Both the position numbers and the translations under genes were made by a program. Of a stretch of DNA of 64,000 bases, positions 28,825-40,759 are shown in pieces. This stretch comes from Betaproteobacteria bacterium (GTDB taxonomy: Bacteria; Pseudomonadota; Gammaproteobacteria; Burkholderiales; Casimicrobiaceae), in the NCBI GenBank assembly GCA_016192065.1, contig JACPUX010000034.1:1-64000 (forward strand), in the 5' to 3' direction. How positions within the stretch are numbered: the stretch's first letter is position 1; the number at the start of each line of letters is the position of its first letter. The notes beneath the pieces were generated by a model. It did no database searches, was not told the origin of the DNA, and saw nothing but the letters and a program-made list of their open reading frames with translations.

Positions 28825-29952
28825 TCAGTAGCGCAGCGTCCCGTCCTTCGAGAGTACGCCGATGTCGATGTATTTCGACCCGGCACGGTTGTTCTGGGAA
28901 TAGCTGATGATGAAGTCGCCCAGGTCGTAGTCGCGCAGACCCTCGAGTGCTTTCATCACCCCCTGGCCGCTAGCGTTGGCGCCGGCGCGGCGCAGGCCTT
29001 CGGTGAGTACGCGCGCGGCGATGTAGCCTTCGACGGTATTGGGATTGGCGGGTTCGTTCTTGGGTCCGTACTGGGCATAGACACGCCTGAAGTCGCGGCA
29101 GACCGGTCGATAACAATGGGCGGGGTCGGGCATGACCTGGGTGAAACCGGTTCCGCGGGCGTTGTCGAGTCCGGCCACTTTGACGATGTTGGCGTAGTCG
29201 TTCACCGAGTAACCCATCACCGGCACGTGAATTCCCGCGGCCCGCAGATCGCGCAAGAAGTTGGCACTCACGCTGCCAGCCGTGGCCATGACGATGCCTT
29301 CGGGTTGTTTGGCCTGGAGCAGCTGAATGGCGGCGCTGAGGTCCTTGGCGCCGCGTTCGACCACGGCGCGCGCGCCGGCCTCGAGGTTGCGCTTCCTGGT
29401 GGCGGTCTCAAAAGCGGTGAGCCCGGCCTGGCCGAAGGCGTCATTTTCATAGAACACCGCCAGACGCTTGAATCCGGTGCGGGCGAATTGATCGACCATT
29501 TTTTCGATTTCGTCGCCGTAGCTCGCCCGAATGTGGAATACGTAGGCATTGAACGGTGCGCGCAGATGGTCGGCACCGGTGTACGGCGCCACCAGGGGCA
29601 CCGCGGCATCGGTCAGGACGGCGTGCTTGAGCAGCTCGCCGGTATTTGCGGTTCCAAGGATGCCGAGAAAGGCGACCGGGCGGTCTTTTTGCAGCGACTC
29701 GCGCACCAGTCTCAGGGTTTCTTCGACCTTGTACTGGTCATCGTGTGCGACGAACTTGATTTTGCTGCCGTTGACTCCGCCTTGGGCATTGACGTGCTCG
29801 AACCAGGCCCGGGCACCGTGGTGCATGGCCTTGCCCAGCACGGCGCGCGAGGCGGACAGATCCGCCACCTGCACGACGACGATGTCCTTGGCCAGCACTT
29901 GCGTCACCAGCACCAAGCCGGCGAGTAGCACCAGCGAACGTATCCCAAGCAT
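28825..29952 (-). CDS. Periplasmic branched-chain amino acid-type ABC substrate-binding protein
   Basis: The 375 residues begin with a signal peptide (RSLVLLAGLVLVTQVLA^KD). A type I periplasmic-binding fold follows (Peripla_BP_6: DIVVVQVADLSASRAVLGKAM, ARAWFEHVNAQGGVNG, IKFVAHDDQYKVEETLRLV, LKHAVLTDAAVPLVAPYTGA). ATG 29952 is preceded by AGGGGG, so the longer upstream frame is not used. No permease or ATPase genes are adjacent; it is an orphan binding protein of unknown ligand that might serve a transporter elsewhere. It is divergent from the gcv operon. Confidence 0.87.
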   Translation of the reverse strand: MLGIRSLVLLAGLVLVTQVLAKDIVVVQVADLSASRAVLGKAMHHGARAWFEHVNAQGGVNGSKIKFVAHDDQYKVEETLRLVRESLQKDRPVAFLGILGTANTGELLKHAVLTDAAVPLVAPYTGADHLRAPFNAYVFHIRASYGDEIEKMVDQFARTGFKRLAVFYENDAFGQAGLTAFETATRKRNLEAGARAVVERGAKDLSAAIQLLQAKQPEGIVMATAGSVSANFLRDLRAAGIHVPVMGYSVNDYANIVKVAGLDNARGTGFTQVMPDPAHCYRPVCRDFRRVYAQYGPKNEPANPNTVEGYIAARVLTEGLRRAGANASGQGVMKALEGLRDYDLGDFIISYSQNNRAGSKYIDIGVLSKDGTLRY

Positions 29953-30074
29953 TTGATCCCCCTGCGATGGTTTGTGGCCAGACCTTAGCACTTTGCCCAT
30001 AACGGCAAGATTGGGGAAAACCTGAATGGGCGGCAAAGGGGTGTCCACCGAAATGCCCCGCGCCACCTGGGCGT

Positions 30075-30103
30075 TTGTCAGTCCCAGGCACCTCCGGTAT
30101 AGT
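30075..30103 (+). promoter_or_regulatory. Predicted sigma-70 promoter of the gcv operon
   Basis: TTGTCA at 30075-30080, a 17-bp spacer and TATAGT at 30098-30103 lie about 20 bp before the glycine riboswitch, so the riboswitch would be in the 5' leader. Confidence 0.7.
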
Positions 30104-30125
30104 TGCCCCTGCCGTCATGTCCCCC

Positions 30126-30336
30126 GACGGGAGAGCGTGGCCCCGCCAGGAGCCGCCGCCGAAGGCGTATCACCCGAAAACGCTCAGGCCCCCAGGACCG
30201 CGGGAGACGAGGTTGCTTGGCGCGCCCCCGGGCGCGGCTCTGGACCCGCGGCAACTCTGGAGAGCGATGCGTCGAGCATCCACCGAAGGGGCAGCCCGCG
30301 ACATGCGGTAATCTCTCAGGTACCCGGACAGAGGGG
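30126..30336 (+). promoter_or_regulatory. Tandem glycine riboswitch
   Basis: Two glycine aptamers lie in series before gcvT. Aptamer 1 (about 30126-30215) has GGGAGAG, GCCGAAGGCG and AACGCTCAGG...AGGACCG. Aptamer 2 (about 30255-30336) has GGAGAGCG, CACCGAAGGGGC, AATCTCTCAGGTA and GGACAGAGGGG. These are the conserved cores of the glycine riboswitch (Rfam gcvT RNA). Glycine binding normally turns on gcvT expression. The expression platform lies in the 44 bp before the gcvT start; the exact mechanism (ribosome access or termination) is not evident. Confidence 0.9.
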
Positions 30337-30379
30337 TGATGCGCTGGACCCTGCGTCACTTTACTCACCACGGTGCCCC

Positions 30380-31459
30380 ATGAGCAAAACCACTCCCCTC
30401 CACGCCCTTCATCTCGCGCAAGGCGCGCGCATGGTCGATTTCGGCGGCTGGGACATGCCCCTGCATTACGGTTCGCAAATCGAGGAACACCATGCGGTGC
30501 GCCGGGAAGCCGGCATGTTCGACGTTTCCCACATGCTCGCCGTCGATCTCGCCGGCCCGGACGCGCGCGCGTTCCTCTTGCGCCTTCTGGCCAACAACGT
30601 CGACAAGCTGAAGGAGCCCGGCAAGGCGCTCTACTCCTGCCTGCTCAATGAGGCAGGCGGAGTGATCGACGATTTGATCGTCTATTTCTTCGATCCCGAA
30701 TTCTACCGCCTGGTGGTCAACGCCGGCACCGCCGAGAAAGATCTGGCGTGGCTGGAGGCGCGGCGCCAGGCGCTGGGACAGCGGCTCACGCTGACGCCCC
30801 GCCGCGACCTGGCGATCATCGCCGTGCAAGGCCCCAAGGCGCGGGAGCTGGTCTGGCAGGCGCGCCCGCGATGGCGCGCGGACAGCGAAGCACTAAGGCC
30901 GTTTTTTTCCGCCATGCTCCCTGAAGAGACCATGGTGGCACGCACCGGCTACACCGGCGAAGACGGCTTCGAAATTTCCTTGCCGGCCGCGGCCGCGCCT
31001 CGCCTTTGGCAGGACCTCGCCGCGATCGGCGTCAAGCCTGCCGGCCTGGGCGCCCGCGACACCTTGCGCCTGGAGGCGGGCATGAACCTCTACGGCCAGG
31101 ACATGGATGAACATACCAACCCCCTCGCCGCGGGCCTGGCTTGGACCATCGATCGGGCCGGAGATCGCGATTTCATCGGCCGCGACGCGCTCGCCACCGA
31201 GCCCGCCCAGCAAATGCTGGGTCTGGTTCTCCTGGATCGCGGCGTGTTGCGCGGACACCAGGTGGTGAACACGGAACGGGGCGCGGGCGAAATCACCAGC
31301 GGTGGTTTCGGGCCTACACTCAACCAGTCGATCGCCTTCGCCCGGCTGCCGCGCGGCATCACCCTCGGCGACACCGTGACGGTTAGAGTGCGCGACAAGG
31401 ATCTGCGCGCCCGCGTGGTCAAGTTGCCGTTCGTGCGGCAAGGAAAGATTCTCGTTTGA
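30380..31459 (+). CDS. gcvT: Glycine cleavage system aminomethyltransferase (T protein)
   Basis: GcvT transfers the methylene group from lipoyl-GcvH to tetrahydrofolate, releasing ammonia. The 359 residues start [20 protein letters not shown] and hold [56 protein letters not shown] (the folate-site region) and [19 protein letters not shown] 30380 aligns with family N-termini. Expression should depend on the upstream tandem glycine riboswitch. gcvH and gcvP follow closely. Confidence 0.96.
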   Translation: MSKTTPLHALHLAQGARMVDFGGWDMPLHYGSQIEEHHAVRREAGMFDVSHMLAVDLAGPDARAFLLRLLANNVDKLKEPGKALYSCLLNEAGGVIDDLIVYFFDPEFYRLVVNAGTAEKDLAWLEARRQALGQRLTLTPRRDLAIIAVQGPKARELVWQARPRWRADSEALRPFFSAMLPEETMVARTGYTGEDGFEISLPAAAAPRLWQDLAAIGVKPAGLGARDTLRLEAGMNLYGQDMDEHTNPLAAGLAWTIDRAGDRDFIGRDALATEPAQQMLGLVLLDRGVLRGHQVVNTERGAGEITSGGFGPTLNQSIAFARLPRGITLGDTVTVRVRDKDLRARVVKLPFVRQGKILV

Positions 31460-31476
31460 ACTTTAAGGAGCAGGAC

Positions 31477-31857
31477 ATGAACACTCCAGCCGCATTGAAG
31501 TACACCAAGAGCCACGAATGGGCGCGCCGCGAGGCCGACGGCAGCATTACCGTAGGCATTACCGACCACGCCCAGGAATTGCTGGGCGACATGGTCTTCG
31601 TGGAATGCCCGGAAGTGGGTCGGGAGTTGAAGCAGGGCGAGGAATGCGCCGTGGTCGAGTCGGTCAAGGCCGCCTCCGACGTGTATGCGCCGGTGTCCGG
31701 CGTGGTGCTGGAGACCAATGCGCTGCTCGCCACCGAACCCGAGAAGATCAATGAAGACGCCTACGCCGCCTGGATGTTCAAGCTGCGCCCCAACCAGCCA
31801 GCCGAATACGACGCCTTGCTGGATGCCGCCGCCTATCAGGCCGCTGCCGACGAGTGA
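31477..31857 (+). CDS. gcvH: Glycine cleavage system H protein
   Basis: GcvH is the lipoylated carrier that shuttles the aminomethyl group between GcvP, GcvT and the L protein. The 126 residues include the lipoyl site Lys64 in [16 protein letters not shown], and [12 protein letters not shown] near the start. ATG 31477 has an AAGGAG Shine-Dalgarno six bases upstream, which decides against a TTG at 31456. It lies 17 bp after gcvT and 4 bp before gcvP. Confidence 0.97.
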   Translation: MNTPAALKYTKSHEWARREADGSITVGITDHAQELLGDMVFVECPEVGRELKQGEECAVVESVKAASDVYAPVSGVVLETNALLATEPEKINEDAYAAWMFKLRPNQPAEYDALLDAAAYQAAADE

Positions 31858-31861
31858 TCCA

Positions 31862-34753
<2,892 letters not shown>

Positions 34754-34985
34754 CCCGGACGCGCCCTGAACCTGGCGACGGGATCCAGCCCGTCCGGGGC
34801 GTCACCGGGTGGTCGCGCACCGCCGCTGGCGCATGCTCCGCCGGGGTGTTGGCGCGCCTCCGCCTTCAGCGCATAATGCCCGCACCAGCCAAGCGGTCGG
34901 GCGAATCTGACCTGAACCGCGCCTCGCCCAGGAGAGGATGAGGCCCAAGTCGTGCAGGGCCTCGATTAGCGCGAAAGGGGCTTTT
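34754..34985. other. Intergenic region after gcvP
   Basis: About 230 bases. No clear terminator or gene is seen. The region ends with two candidate ribosome sites (GGAGAGG before ATG 34938 and AAGGGG before GTG 34986) for the next gene. Confidence 0.4.
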
Positions 34986-35729
34986 GTGCCCGCACTTGAT
35001 TACGACGGTCCGGTGGCACTCACCCGCGACATCTTCTGGGTGGGCCGGCACGCCACAGAACTGACCCTGCACTGCAATACCTATCTGCTGGTCGAGGATG
35101 AGGAAACGGTGCTGATCGACTCCGGATCGATCCCAGATTTCCCGGTGGTCATGCGCAAGATCATCGATGTGGTGAGCCCGCAATCGATTTCGCTGATCGT
35201 CGCCAGCCATCAGGATCCGGACGTATGCAGCAATCTGGCGGTCGTCGAAGATGTGATCGAACGACCCGATTTGCGAATCGCCGCGCATGGCGCCACCCTC
35301 AGGCTGATCAGTCATTTCGGCCTGCGTTCCGAGCTCTACGCCGTGGAGCGGCACGATTGGTGCTACACCTTGCCTAGCGGCAGGGTGCTCGAATTCATCC
35401 ACACTCCGCACCTGCATTGCGCGGGTTCGATCATGAGCTTCGATCGCCAGACCGGAACCTTGTTTTCCAGCGATCTCTTCGGCGCCAGCGATGAGGACTG
35501 GGCGCTCTATTCGCGCCGCGGCCATCCGCACTCCATGACCGGCTGGCATCAGACCATGATGCCCGCCAACCACCTGCTGCGAGCCTGCATGGAAAAGCTC
35601 GAAACCCTGCCGATTCAACGTATCTGCCCGCAGCACGGATCAGTCATCGAGGGCGCCGACATCGCGCCCGCCATCGCACACCTCAAGACCCTGCCGGTCG
35701 GCCTCGACCTCATGGATGCCGGCGCATGA
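34986..35729 (+). CDS. MBL-fold di-iron protein, flavodiiron/ODP-like
   Basis: This 247-residue protein has the metallo-beta-lactamase core of flavodiiron and oxygen-binding di-iron (ODP) proteins, but no flavodoxin domain. The expected metal ligands are all present: His75-x-Asp77-x-Asp79 (ASHQDPDVCS), His144 (PHLHCAGS), Asp163 (LFSSDLFG) and His217 (ICPQHGS). Asp77 stands where the second ligand is usually Glu. GTG 34986 is preceded by AAGGGG at a good distance; ATG 34938 would add 16 residues. The following kinase gene overlaps its stop by four bases, so it probably senses O2, NO or redox for that kinase. Confidence 0.78.
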   Translation: MPALDYDGPVALTRDIFWVGRHATELTLHCNTYLLVEDEETVLIDSGSIPDFPVVMRKIIDVVSPQSISLIVASHQDPDVCSNLAVVEDVIERPDLRIAAHGATLRLISHFGLRSELYAVERHDWCYTLPSGRVLEFIHTPHLHCAGSIMSFDRQTGTLFSSDLFGASDEDWALYSRRGHPHSMTGWHQTMMPANHLLRACMEKLETLPIQRICPQHGSVIEGADIAPAIAHLKTLPVGLDLMDAGA

Positions 35730-36661
35730 CCGAAGATCTAGGTGCAACCACGCGGCGCTACGCCGCCGACATCCGCAGCACCAACCGGGTGTTGCTGGAA
35801 AAGGCGCTGCACATGCGCTGCCTCGCGTATCTCTCCAAGGCCAAAGCGGGCTTGTTGACCCAAACCATCGTCGAAGTGAATCGGGCGAAGAGGTCGCTCC
35901 AGGCGAGCTACGAGCACCTCTCCACGGAGCAGCGCGTCATTACCCAGCAGAAGGCCGAACTCGAAGCGGTCAACGATGAGTTGCGCAGTTTTTCCTACGC
36001 CGTCTCGCATGATCTGCGTGCGCCCCTGCGCGCGATCAATGGCTTCAGCCAGATGCTCCACGACGACTACGGTGACCTTCTGGACGGCCGCGGCCGGGAC
36101 TACCTCAACCGCATTTGCCTCGCCAGCAGCCGCATGTCCGATTTGATCGAGGGAATGTTGGTGCTGGGCCAGGTGGCGCGCGCCGAATTGCACCGCCTGC
36201 CGGTCGATCTGAGCGCCATGGCCTGGGAGATCCTGCGCGAATTGCAGGAAAGCTCGCCCGAGCGCCCGGTGTCACTGCAGGTCGAGGAGCACCTCGGCGC
36301 GCGCGCCGACCGCAAGCTGATGCAAAGTGTGCTGCAAAATCTCCTGGGCAACGCCTGGAAATACACCGGCCTCAACGCCGCGCCGCGGATCCGTTTCGGA
36401 CGCACCACCCATAGCGGCGCGACCTGTTTCTTCGTCGCCGACAACGGCACGGGATTCGATCTGCGCTACGCCCAGCGGCTCTATACGCCCTTCTTCCGCA
36501 TGCACGATGCCAAGAAGTTCCCGGGCGTGGGCATCGGCCTCGCCACCGTCAAGCGCATCGTCGAGCGCCACGATGGCGCGCTCTGGGTGGAATCGGAGGT
36601 CGACAAAGGTACGACCTTCTATTTCACCTTGGGCGAAGGCCCGAAAGCGACGCCGGCTTAG
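35726..36661 (+). CDS. Soluble sensor histidine kinase
   Basis: This 311-residue cytoplasmic kinase has no membrane segment. A coiled-coil helix (about 45-88) leads into the dimerisation H-box FSYAVSHDLRAPLRAI, with the phosphorylated His95. The ATPase has the N-box LMQSVLQNLLGNAWKYT, the G1 box FFVADNGTGFDL, the F region LYTPFFRM and the G2 box GVGIGLATVKRIVERHDG. No PAS or other sensor domain exists in this protein, so the upstream di-iron protein is the likely input. No response regulator gene is adjacent. The ATG overlaps the di-iron protein stop (ATGA). Confidence 0.88.
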   Translation: MTEDLGATTRRYAADIRSTNRVLLEKALHMRCLAYLSKAKAGLLTQTIVEVNRAKRSLQASYEHLSTEQRVITQQKAELEAVNDELRSFSYAVSHDLRAPLRAINGFSQMLHDDYGDLLDGRGRDYLNRICLASSRMSDLIEGMLVLGQVARAELHRLPVDLSAMAWEILRELQESSPERPVSLQVEEHLGARADRKLMQSVLQNLLGNAWKYTGLNAAPRIRFGRTTHSGATCFFVADNGTGFDLRYAQRLYTPFFRMHDAKKFPGVGIGLATVKRIVERHDGALWVESEVDKGTTFYFTLGEGPKATPA

Positions 36662-36697
36662 GCAAGCGCGCACCTTCCCTGCGGCGCGCGCTGACCG

Positions 36698-36864
36698 CTA
36701 GTGTCTCAACCCATAAGTTTGCGTATATGCCCAGACGCGTATCCGCGCGCCGAGGGCGCCAAGCGAACCGCAGCCATAGCCGTAGCTATGGCGAGGATGA
36801 GCGACCAAGCCGTCGGCGATGCGGGACGCGCGAACATAGCGAAACTTATGGGTTGAGACACTAG
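36698..36864. mobile_element. 167-bp MITE-like palindromic element
   Basis: Perfect 23-bp terminal inverted repeats (36698-36720 and 36842-36864), starting CTAGTGTCTCAACCCATAAG, bracket about 120 bp with no gene. The centre contains a smaller palindrome, GCCATAGC/GCTATGGC, at about 36773-36791. Both ends carry CTAG, which matches the YTAR target preference of IS5-group elements. It is therefore probably a non-autonomous, transposase-mobilised element. A single end of the same sequence lies at 9650. Confidence 0.8.
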
Positions 36865-36886
36865 GGCCACGCCAGGGTGGCCAAGC

Positions 36887-37756
36887 TCAGTCTTTGCGCA
36901 GATTCGCTTCGAGATTCATCGCCTCGCGCACCAACTCCCCGATCCGCCTGGCTTCGGCGGCGTCGGGATAGGGTCCCATTTGCACCCGGTACAGGCCTTC
37001 GCGCGGCGCGATGTGGGCGCTCTCCCCCAGCCACACGACCTGCGCCTGAACGTGCTTGAGGAAACTCTCGGCATTGGCGAAATTGCCGAAGGCGCCCAAC
37101 TGCAGGAAATAGCCCGAACGCTCCAGTGCCATGGGCAAGGGCACCTGTTCCATCGCTTCGGCGGGCGCCTGCGCCACGGCAGGGGTGGGGGCGGAACCCT
37201 CGCCTCCGGGCAGCAGGGCCTCCACCAGCACTTCGGCACTGCCCTTTTGCGCCAAGCCCAGCTTGTGGGCGGCGACGTAGGACAGATCGATCACGCGTCC
37301 GGGGTGAAAGGGGCCACGGTCGTTGACCCGTACCACCACGCGCTTCTGACTGGCCAGATGGGTGACCCGCGCATAACTGGGCAGTGGCAGGGTGGGGTGC
37401 GCGGCGGTCATTGCGTACATATCGTAGGTCTCACCGATGGCGGTCTTCTTGCCGTGAAATTGCCTGCCGTACCACGAGGCGATGCCCTGCTCGCGGTGGG
37501 GCCGGTGGCTCTGCGCCGGAACATAGTCGCGCCCGAGAACGCTGTATGGCCGATTGGCGAAGCGGTGCAGTGGTTCATAGCGCGGCTGGGCGTCGGCGAT
37601 GGCCTCGAGATTCGCGGGCGGATCGTCGCCGGGGCCGTCGTTCTGGTAATAGCCGCCGCGGCGCGGCGTCTGCTCGGTCGGCCGGTCGCGTGGTGCTCCG
37701 GCGCAGCCCGCCAGCAACAACGCGACAAGTCCAACCGCCAGCAGTCGTTGGTTCAT
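36887..37756 (-). CDS. rlpA: Rare lipoprotein A, septal lytic transglycosylase
   Basis: RlpA is an outer-membrane lipoprotein that cleaves peptidoglycan without stem peptides at the septum. The 289 residues have lipobox LLAGC (Cys18). The double-psi beta-barrel (about 90-170) contains GIASWYGRQFHGKKTAIGE, the PSYARVTHLASQKRVVV strand and VNDRGPFHPGRVIDLSY, which includes the catalytic Asp. A SPOR domain closes the protein (about 210-285, GYFLQLGAFGNFANAESFL). Its start overlaps the rodA stop by four bases. Confidence 0.95.
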   Translation of the reverse strand: MNQRLLAVGLVALLLAGCAGAPRDRPTEQTPRRGGYYQNDGPGDDPPANLEAIADAQPRYEPLHRFANRPYSVLGRDYVPAQSHRPHREQGIASWYGRQFHGKKTAIGETYDMYAMTAAHPTLPLPSYARVTHLASQKRVVVRVNDRGPFHPGRVIDLSYVAAHKLGLAQKGSAEVLVEALLPGGEGSAPTPAVAQAPAEAMEQVPLPMALERSGYFLQLGAFGNFANAESFLKHVQAQVVWLGESAHIAPREGLYRVQMGPYPDAAEARRIGELVREAMNLEANLRKD

Positions 37757-38847
37757 GACTTAACAAGCTTGCGGTGGGTTTGCACACTCATCAAGATGCC
37801 GATGCCCAGGAACAGGGTCACCATCGCGGTACCGCCGTAGCTCACCAGGGGGAGCGGTACGCCGACCACGGGGAGAATGCCGCTCACCATGCCCATGTTG
37901 ACGAAGGCATAGGTGAAGAACATCAGGCTGATGGCGCCGGCGAGCAGTCGTCCGAAGAGGGTCGAGGCGCTGGCCGTGATCAGCAGACCGCGTCCGATCA
38001 GCAGCGCGTACAACACGAGTAGCACGATATTGCCCAAGAGTCCGAACTCTTCGCCGTAGACCGCGAAGATGAAATCGGTGTGCCGCTCCGGCAAGAAATC
38101 GAGGTGCGCCTGAGTGCCTTGCAGCCAGCCCTTGCCCAGCACCCCCCCGGAGCCGATGGCGATGGTCGATTGGATGATGTGGTAGCCCGCTCCCAGCGGA
38201 TCGCGCATGGGATCGAAGAGCGTGAGCACGCGTTCGCGCTGATAATCGTGCAGCAGCGGCCACAAGAGCGGCAGGCCGGCGGCGCCGGCGGCGCCCAGGG
38301 CGGTGATGATCTTCCACGACAGCCCGGCGAGGAAGAGCACGTAGCCTCCCGATGCGGCCAGCAGCAGAGCGGTACCCAGATCGGGCTGGCGCACGATCAG
38401 CAGCATCGGCGCTCCGATCAAGAGCGTGGCGATGGCGAAATCGCGCAGCTTCAGGCTGGCCTCGTGCTTTTCGAAATACCAGGCGAGCATCAGCGGCAGC
38501 GCGATCTTCATGAGTTCCGAGGGTTGGATGCGCGTGACCCCCAGGTGCAGCCAGCGGCGCGCGCCGTTGACCACATCGCCGAACAAGGCGACCGCCAGCA
38601 GCAGCGCGATGCCCAGCAGATAAAGCGGAATGGCGGAGCGCTTCAAGGTCTGCGGCGAGAGATTGGCGACCCCCCACATCACCACCAGCGCCACCCCGAG
38701 GTTCACGCCCTGCGCGGCGACGCGGCTCAGGTTCTGGTCGCTGGCGCTGTAGAGCACGCCCAGTCCAAGGGCGGCGATGCACAGCGCCACGCTGAGCAGA
38801 AAGCCATCGATATGCCGCGCGGCCAGTTGCCAGAGACGGTCAATCAT
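37753..38847 (-). CDS. rodA: Rod-shape SEDS peptidoglycan polymerase RodA
   Basis: RodA polymerises glycan strands in the elongasome with PBP2. The 364-residue protein has about ten hydrophobic helices. Landmarks are LGVTRIQPSELMKIALPL, VVRQPDLGTALLL-type text (IVRQPDLGTALLLAA), LHDYQRERVLTLFDP, WLQGTQAHLDFLPERHTDFI, and VPLPLVSYGGTAMVTLFLG. The ATG lies eight bases inside the end of mrdA, so the two are translationally coupled. Confidence 0.96.
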   Translation of the reverse strand: MIDRLWQLAARHIDGFLLSVALCIAALGLGVLYSASDQNLSRVAAQGVNLGVALVVMWGVANLSPQTLKRSAIPLYLLGIALLLAVALFGDVVNGARRWLHLGVTRIQPSELMKIALPLMLAWYFEKHEASLKLRDFAIATLLIGAPMLLIVRQPDLGTALLLAASGGYVLFLAGLSWKIITALGAAGAAGLPLLWPLLHDYQRERVLTLFDPMRDPLGAGYHIIQSTIAIGSGGVLGKGWLQGTQAHLDFLPERHTDFIFAVYGEEFGLLGNIVLLVLYALLIGRGLLITASASTLFGRLLAGAISLMFFTYAFVNMGMVSGILPVVGVPLPLVSYGGTAMVTLFLGIGILMSVQTHRKLVKS

Positions 38848-40729
38848 GTCGCGCCTCGCGGGGAGGAGTGGGCGGCGGCACCGCCGTCACCTTGCCCAGC
38901 AGGTAGTAGTCGAAGACCTGGCGCGCCACGGGTGCCGCGTGTTGGGCGCCAAAACCGGCGTTTTCCACCAGCACCGCCAGGGCGATGCGCGGCTTGTCGG
39001 CAGGCGCGTAGGCGATGAACCAGGCGTGGTCGCGAAAGCGCTCCTCGACCTTGCTGGCGTCGTAAGGGCCTTCCTTCATCGCCACCACTTGCGCCGTACC
39101 GGTCTTGCCGCCGCTCAGGTAGCCGGCACCGGCAAAAGCGCGCGCACCAGTGCCTTCGGCGTTCACGCCGATCAGGGCGCGCTTGACGACTTGCACATGC
39201 GCTTCCTTGACCGGCACTTGATGCGAAGCTTGTGGCGCAACTTTGCGAACTTCACCGCTGCGGATATTCTCGATCGCCTTGACCAAATGAGGCTGGTAGG
39301 CGACGCCGTCGTTGGCCAATGTCGCCATGGCGGTGGCCATCTGTAGCGGGGTGAAGGTGTTGTAGCCTTGCCCGATCGCGGCCGAAACGCTGTCACCCGG
39401 CTGCCACTTCGGGTCGCGCTTGAAGCGGTTGCGCTTCCATTCGCGCGAGGGCAGCACGCCGGCCAACTCGCCTTCGATGTCGATGCCGGTGGTCTGGCCG
39501 AAGCTGAAGAGCTTGAGAAAAGCGTGGATGTCGTCGATGTCCGATTCGGAGCCCAGCTTGTAGTAGTAGGTGTCGCAGGAATGGACGATCGACGTGTACA
39601 TGTCCACCCAGCCATGGCCGCCCTTCTTGTCGTCGCGCCAGGTGTGATTGCCAAGGGTGAAATAGCCGGGGTCGGAGATGCCTTGCGCGGGCGTGCGCCT
39701 ATTGTGCTCCAGCGCCCACAGCGCCATGAAGGGTTTGAAGGTCGAACCGGGCGGATAAGCGCCGCGCATGGGTCGATTCAGGAGTGGCTTGTCGGCGGAA
39801 TTGTTGAGGGCCTCCCAGTTCTGCGTGTCGATACCTTCGACGAACAGATTGGGGTCATAGCCGGGCTTGCTGACGAAGGCGAGAATGTCGCCGGTGCCCG
39901 GCTCGATCGCCACGAGGGCACCGCGACGCGCGCCGAACAAATCCTCGGCGTACTTCTGCAGCTTGATGTCGAGCGAAAGCCTGAGGTTGTTGCCCGAGGT
40001 CGGTGGCGTACGCGAGAGAGTGCGCACGGCCCGGCCACCGGCATCGATTTCTACTTCTTCGACACCGGTTTGCCCATGCAGCTCGTGTTCATAGGAAAGT
40101 TCGATGCCGACTTTGCCGATGTAGTCGGTGCCCTTGTAGTTCGCGGTTTGCTCGGCACGAGCGATGCGCTCCAGATCCTTGTCGTTGACGCGGCCGATGT
40201 AGCCCAGCACATGCGAGGCGACTTCGCCGTAGGGATATTGCCGAAACAAGCGCGCCTTGATGTCCACGCCTGGAAAGCGAAAGCGATTGGCGGCGAAACG
40301 CGCCACCTCCTCGTCGGTGAGGCGGGTGCGGATCGGCAGACTTTCGAAATTCTTCGATTCCTCCGAGAGCTTCTTGAAGCGCTTGCGGTCGCGCGGGGTG
40401 ATCTCGATCACCGCGGCCAGATCGTCGAGCGTGCTCTCGATATTCTTGACTTTGGAGGGCGTGATCTCGATGGTGTACGCGGAATAGTTGTTCGCCAGCA
40501 CCGTCCCATGGCGGTCGGTGATGATACCGCGGTTGGGCACGACCGGCACAACCGAGATGCGGTTGCTTTCCGCCAAGGTGCGGAATTCCTCGTGTCTCAC
40601 CACCTGCAGATAGACAAACCGCGCCATGAGGCCAAGGAGGGCGCCCAGGACCAGCACCGCGGCCACCGCCAGGCGTCGGCGAAACAGGAAGAGCTCGCGC
40701 TCCGGATTCTTGATTTCGGTGTGCTTCAC
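38840..40729 (-). CDS. mrdA: Penicillin-binding protein 2
   Basis: PBP2 is the monofunctional transpeptidase of the elongasome. The 629 residues contain an N-terminal membrane anchor (about 18-40), a pedestal domain, and the transpeptidase domain. Motifs are YPPGSTFKPF (catalytic Ser and Lys), SCDTYYYKLG (third-motif SxN analogue, here SCD) and SGGKTGTAQV. Length is normal for the family. The SCD in place of SxN is common among PBP2 proteins. The gene lies between mreD and rodA; the gap to mreD is about 30 bp. Confidence 0.96.
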   Translation of the reverse strand: MKHTEIKNPERELFLFRRRLAVAAVLVLGALLGLMARFVYLQVVRHEEFRTLAESNRISVVPVVPNRGIITDRHGTVLANNYSAYTIEITPSKVKNIESTLDDLAAVIEITPRDRKRFKKLSEESKNFESLPIRTRLTDEEVARFAANRFRFPGVDIKARLFRQYPYGEVASHVLGYIGRVNDKDLERIARAEQTANYKGTDYIGKVGIELSYEHELHGQTGVEEVEIDAGGRAVRTLSRTPPTSGNNLRLSLDIKLQKYAEDLFGARRGALVAIEPGTGDILAFVSKPGYDPNLFVEGIDTQNWEALNNSADKPLLNRPMRGAYPPGSTFKPFMALWALEHNRRTPAQGISDPGYFTLGNHTWRDDKKGGHGWVDMYTSIVHSCDTYYYKLGSESDIDDIHAFLKLFSFGQTTGIDIEGELAGVLPSREWKRNRFKRDPKWQPGDSVSAAIGQGYNTFTPLQMATAMATLANDGVAYQPHLVKAIENIRSGEVRKVAPQASHQVPVKEAHVQVVKRALIGVNAEGTGARAFAGAGYLSGGKTGTAQVVAMKEGPYDASKVEERFRDHAWFIAYAPADKPRIALAVLVENAGFGAQHAAPVARQVFDYYLLGKVTAVPPPTPPREARHD

Positions 40730-40759
40730 GACCCTTTTGCCCGCGCCACGACCGAAGCT

